Source: DATARH01 sp036268075 (GTDB lineage: Bacteria; Pseudomonadota; Alphaproteobacteria; ATCC43930; CGMCC-115725). Taken from it: a stretch of 64,000 nucleotides of DNA. Both the position numbers and the translations under genes were made by a program. The stretch spans positions 6,997 through 70,996 of the forward strand of contig DATAUV010000052.1 in NCBI GenBank assembly GCA_036268075.1. The letters are read 5' to 3'. This document shows, piece after piece, positions 63,705 through 64,000 of the stretch (positions are counted from its first letter, which is position 1; the number at the start of each line of letters is the position of its first letter). Below the pieces are notes generated by a model. That model did no database searches. It saw nothing but the letters and a program-made list of their open reading frames with translations, and was not told the DNA's origin.

Positions 63705-64000
63705 CGAGCGCTCCTTCGCCGATCACGAGCAGGATCAGAGCGTAAATCGCGGCCGCGATGTCGTCGAGCATGATGCCGAGGCCGCCCGGCACCGCTCGCT
63801 CCAGGCGGCGGATCGGAAATGGCTTCCAGATGTCGAAGATGCGGAACAGCACGAACCCGGCGAGATAGGCGCGCCAGTCGAGCGGGGCGGCGGCGAGGGT
63901 GAGGAATTGCGCGGCAACCTCATCGATGACGATGTAGCCGGGGTCCTTGTCGTCGGTCGCGGCCCCGGCGGCCCAGCCACCGAGCACGACGACGATTCCC
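63691..64000 (-). CDS. pgpA: Phosphatidylglycerophosphatase A, 5' end outside window
   Basis: The visible C-terminal 103 residues carry the PgpA signature DPGYIVIDEVAAQFLTL and FRIFDIWKPFPIRRLE, followed by PGGLGIMLDDIAAAIYALILLVIGE with a membrane helix. The enzyme dephosphorylates phosphatidylglycerophosphate. The N-terminus lies beyond the right edge of the window, so the true start is not seen. Confidence 0.93.
   Translation of the reverse strand, partial: GIVVVLGGWAAGAATDDKDPGYIVIDEVAAQFLTLAAAPLDWRAYLAGFVLFRIFDIWKPFPIRRLERAVPGGLGIMLDDIAAAIYALILLVIGEGALGVRF

Overview
The window is a gene-dense, GC-rich stretch of chromosome from an alphaproteobacterium, most likely Rhodospirillales-like. 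The group is inferred from several signs: PdhB carries its own N-terminal lipoyl domain, lexA has a GTTC-N7-GTTC operator, the small heat-shock gene has a ROSE-like leader, lipid A synthesis uses LpxI, and the order secG-pyrG-kdsA-eno-ftsB-pdhABC-lpd-lipA-ratA is typical of the class. I saw no rRNA, tRNA, CRISPR array or intact insertion sequence.

Layout. (1) 1-6.8 kb, catabolism: a patatin-like protein that has lost both catalytic residues, a beta-keto acid cleavage enzyme followed by both subunits of a PcaIJ-type CoA transferase, a VOC protein, a metallo-beta-lactamase-fold hydrolase and a gamma-glutamyltransferase-family Ntn hydrolase. (2) 6.8-12.9 kb: urease operon ureD-A-B-C-E-F-G plus a GNAT gene. 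Mosaic palindromic repeats have invaded this operon at nearly every junction, and one sits in frame inside ureF. (3) 12.9-14.1 kb: a small heat-shock protein gene and a 55-codon gene are divergent. Each has a sigma-32-like promoter and a ROSE-like RNA-thermometer hairpin, then rpmE follows. (4) 14.2-25.7 kb: class V aminotransferase, purine permease, proS-lolC-lolD, a low-GC insert, dnaE, and a DUF433/DUF5615 toxin-antitoxin pair. (5) 25.9-41.1 kb: the envelope/translation supercluster rpsB-tsf-pyrH-frr-uppS-cdsA-dxr-rseP-bamA-skp-lpxD-fabZ-lpxA-lpxI-lpxB, followed by gloA. It couples ribosome components, isoprenoid and phospholipid synthesis, outer-membrane assembly and lipid A synthesis. (6) 41.2-49 kb: a low-complexity secreted protein, gltA, gltX, an acyl-CoA synthetase, lexA facing a nucleoside hydrolase across a LexA box, and a NIPSNAP protein. 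(7) 49.2-61.7 kb: secG, pyrG, kdsA, eno, ftsB, the complete pyruvate dehydrogenase operon, a split pentapeptide-repeat locus, lipA and ratA. LipA makes the lipoyl cofactor used by the adjacent PDH complex. (8) 61.8-64 kb: a coiled-coil membrane protein, a Rieske oxygenase, cinA/pncC and the 3' part of pgpA.

The most notable observations are the divergent heat-shock module with two matching thermometer hairpins and an unrecognised microprotein; palindromic repeats inside the ureF and pdhC reading frames; a ureD frame with no ATG/GTG/TTG until after conserved sequence; and the patatin pseudoenzyme. Functions are read from motifs and family resemblance by eye; no database search was run.
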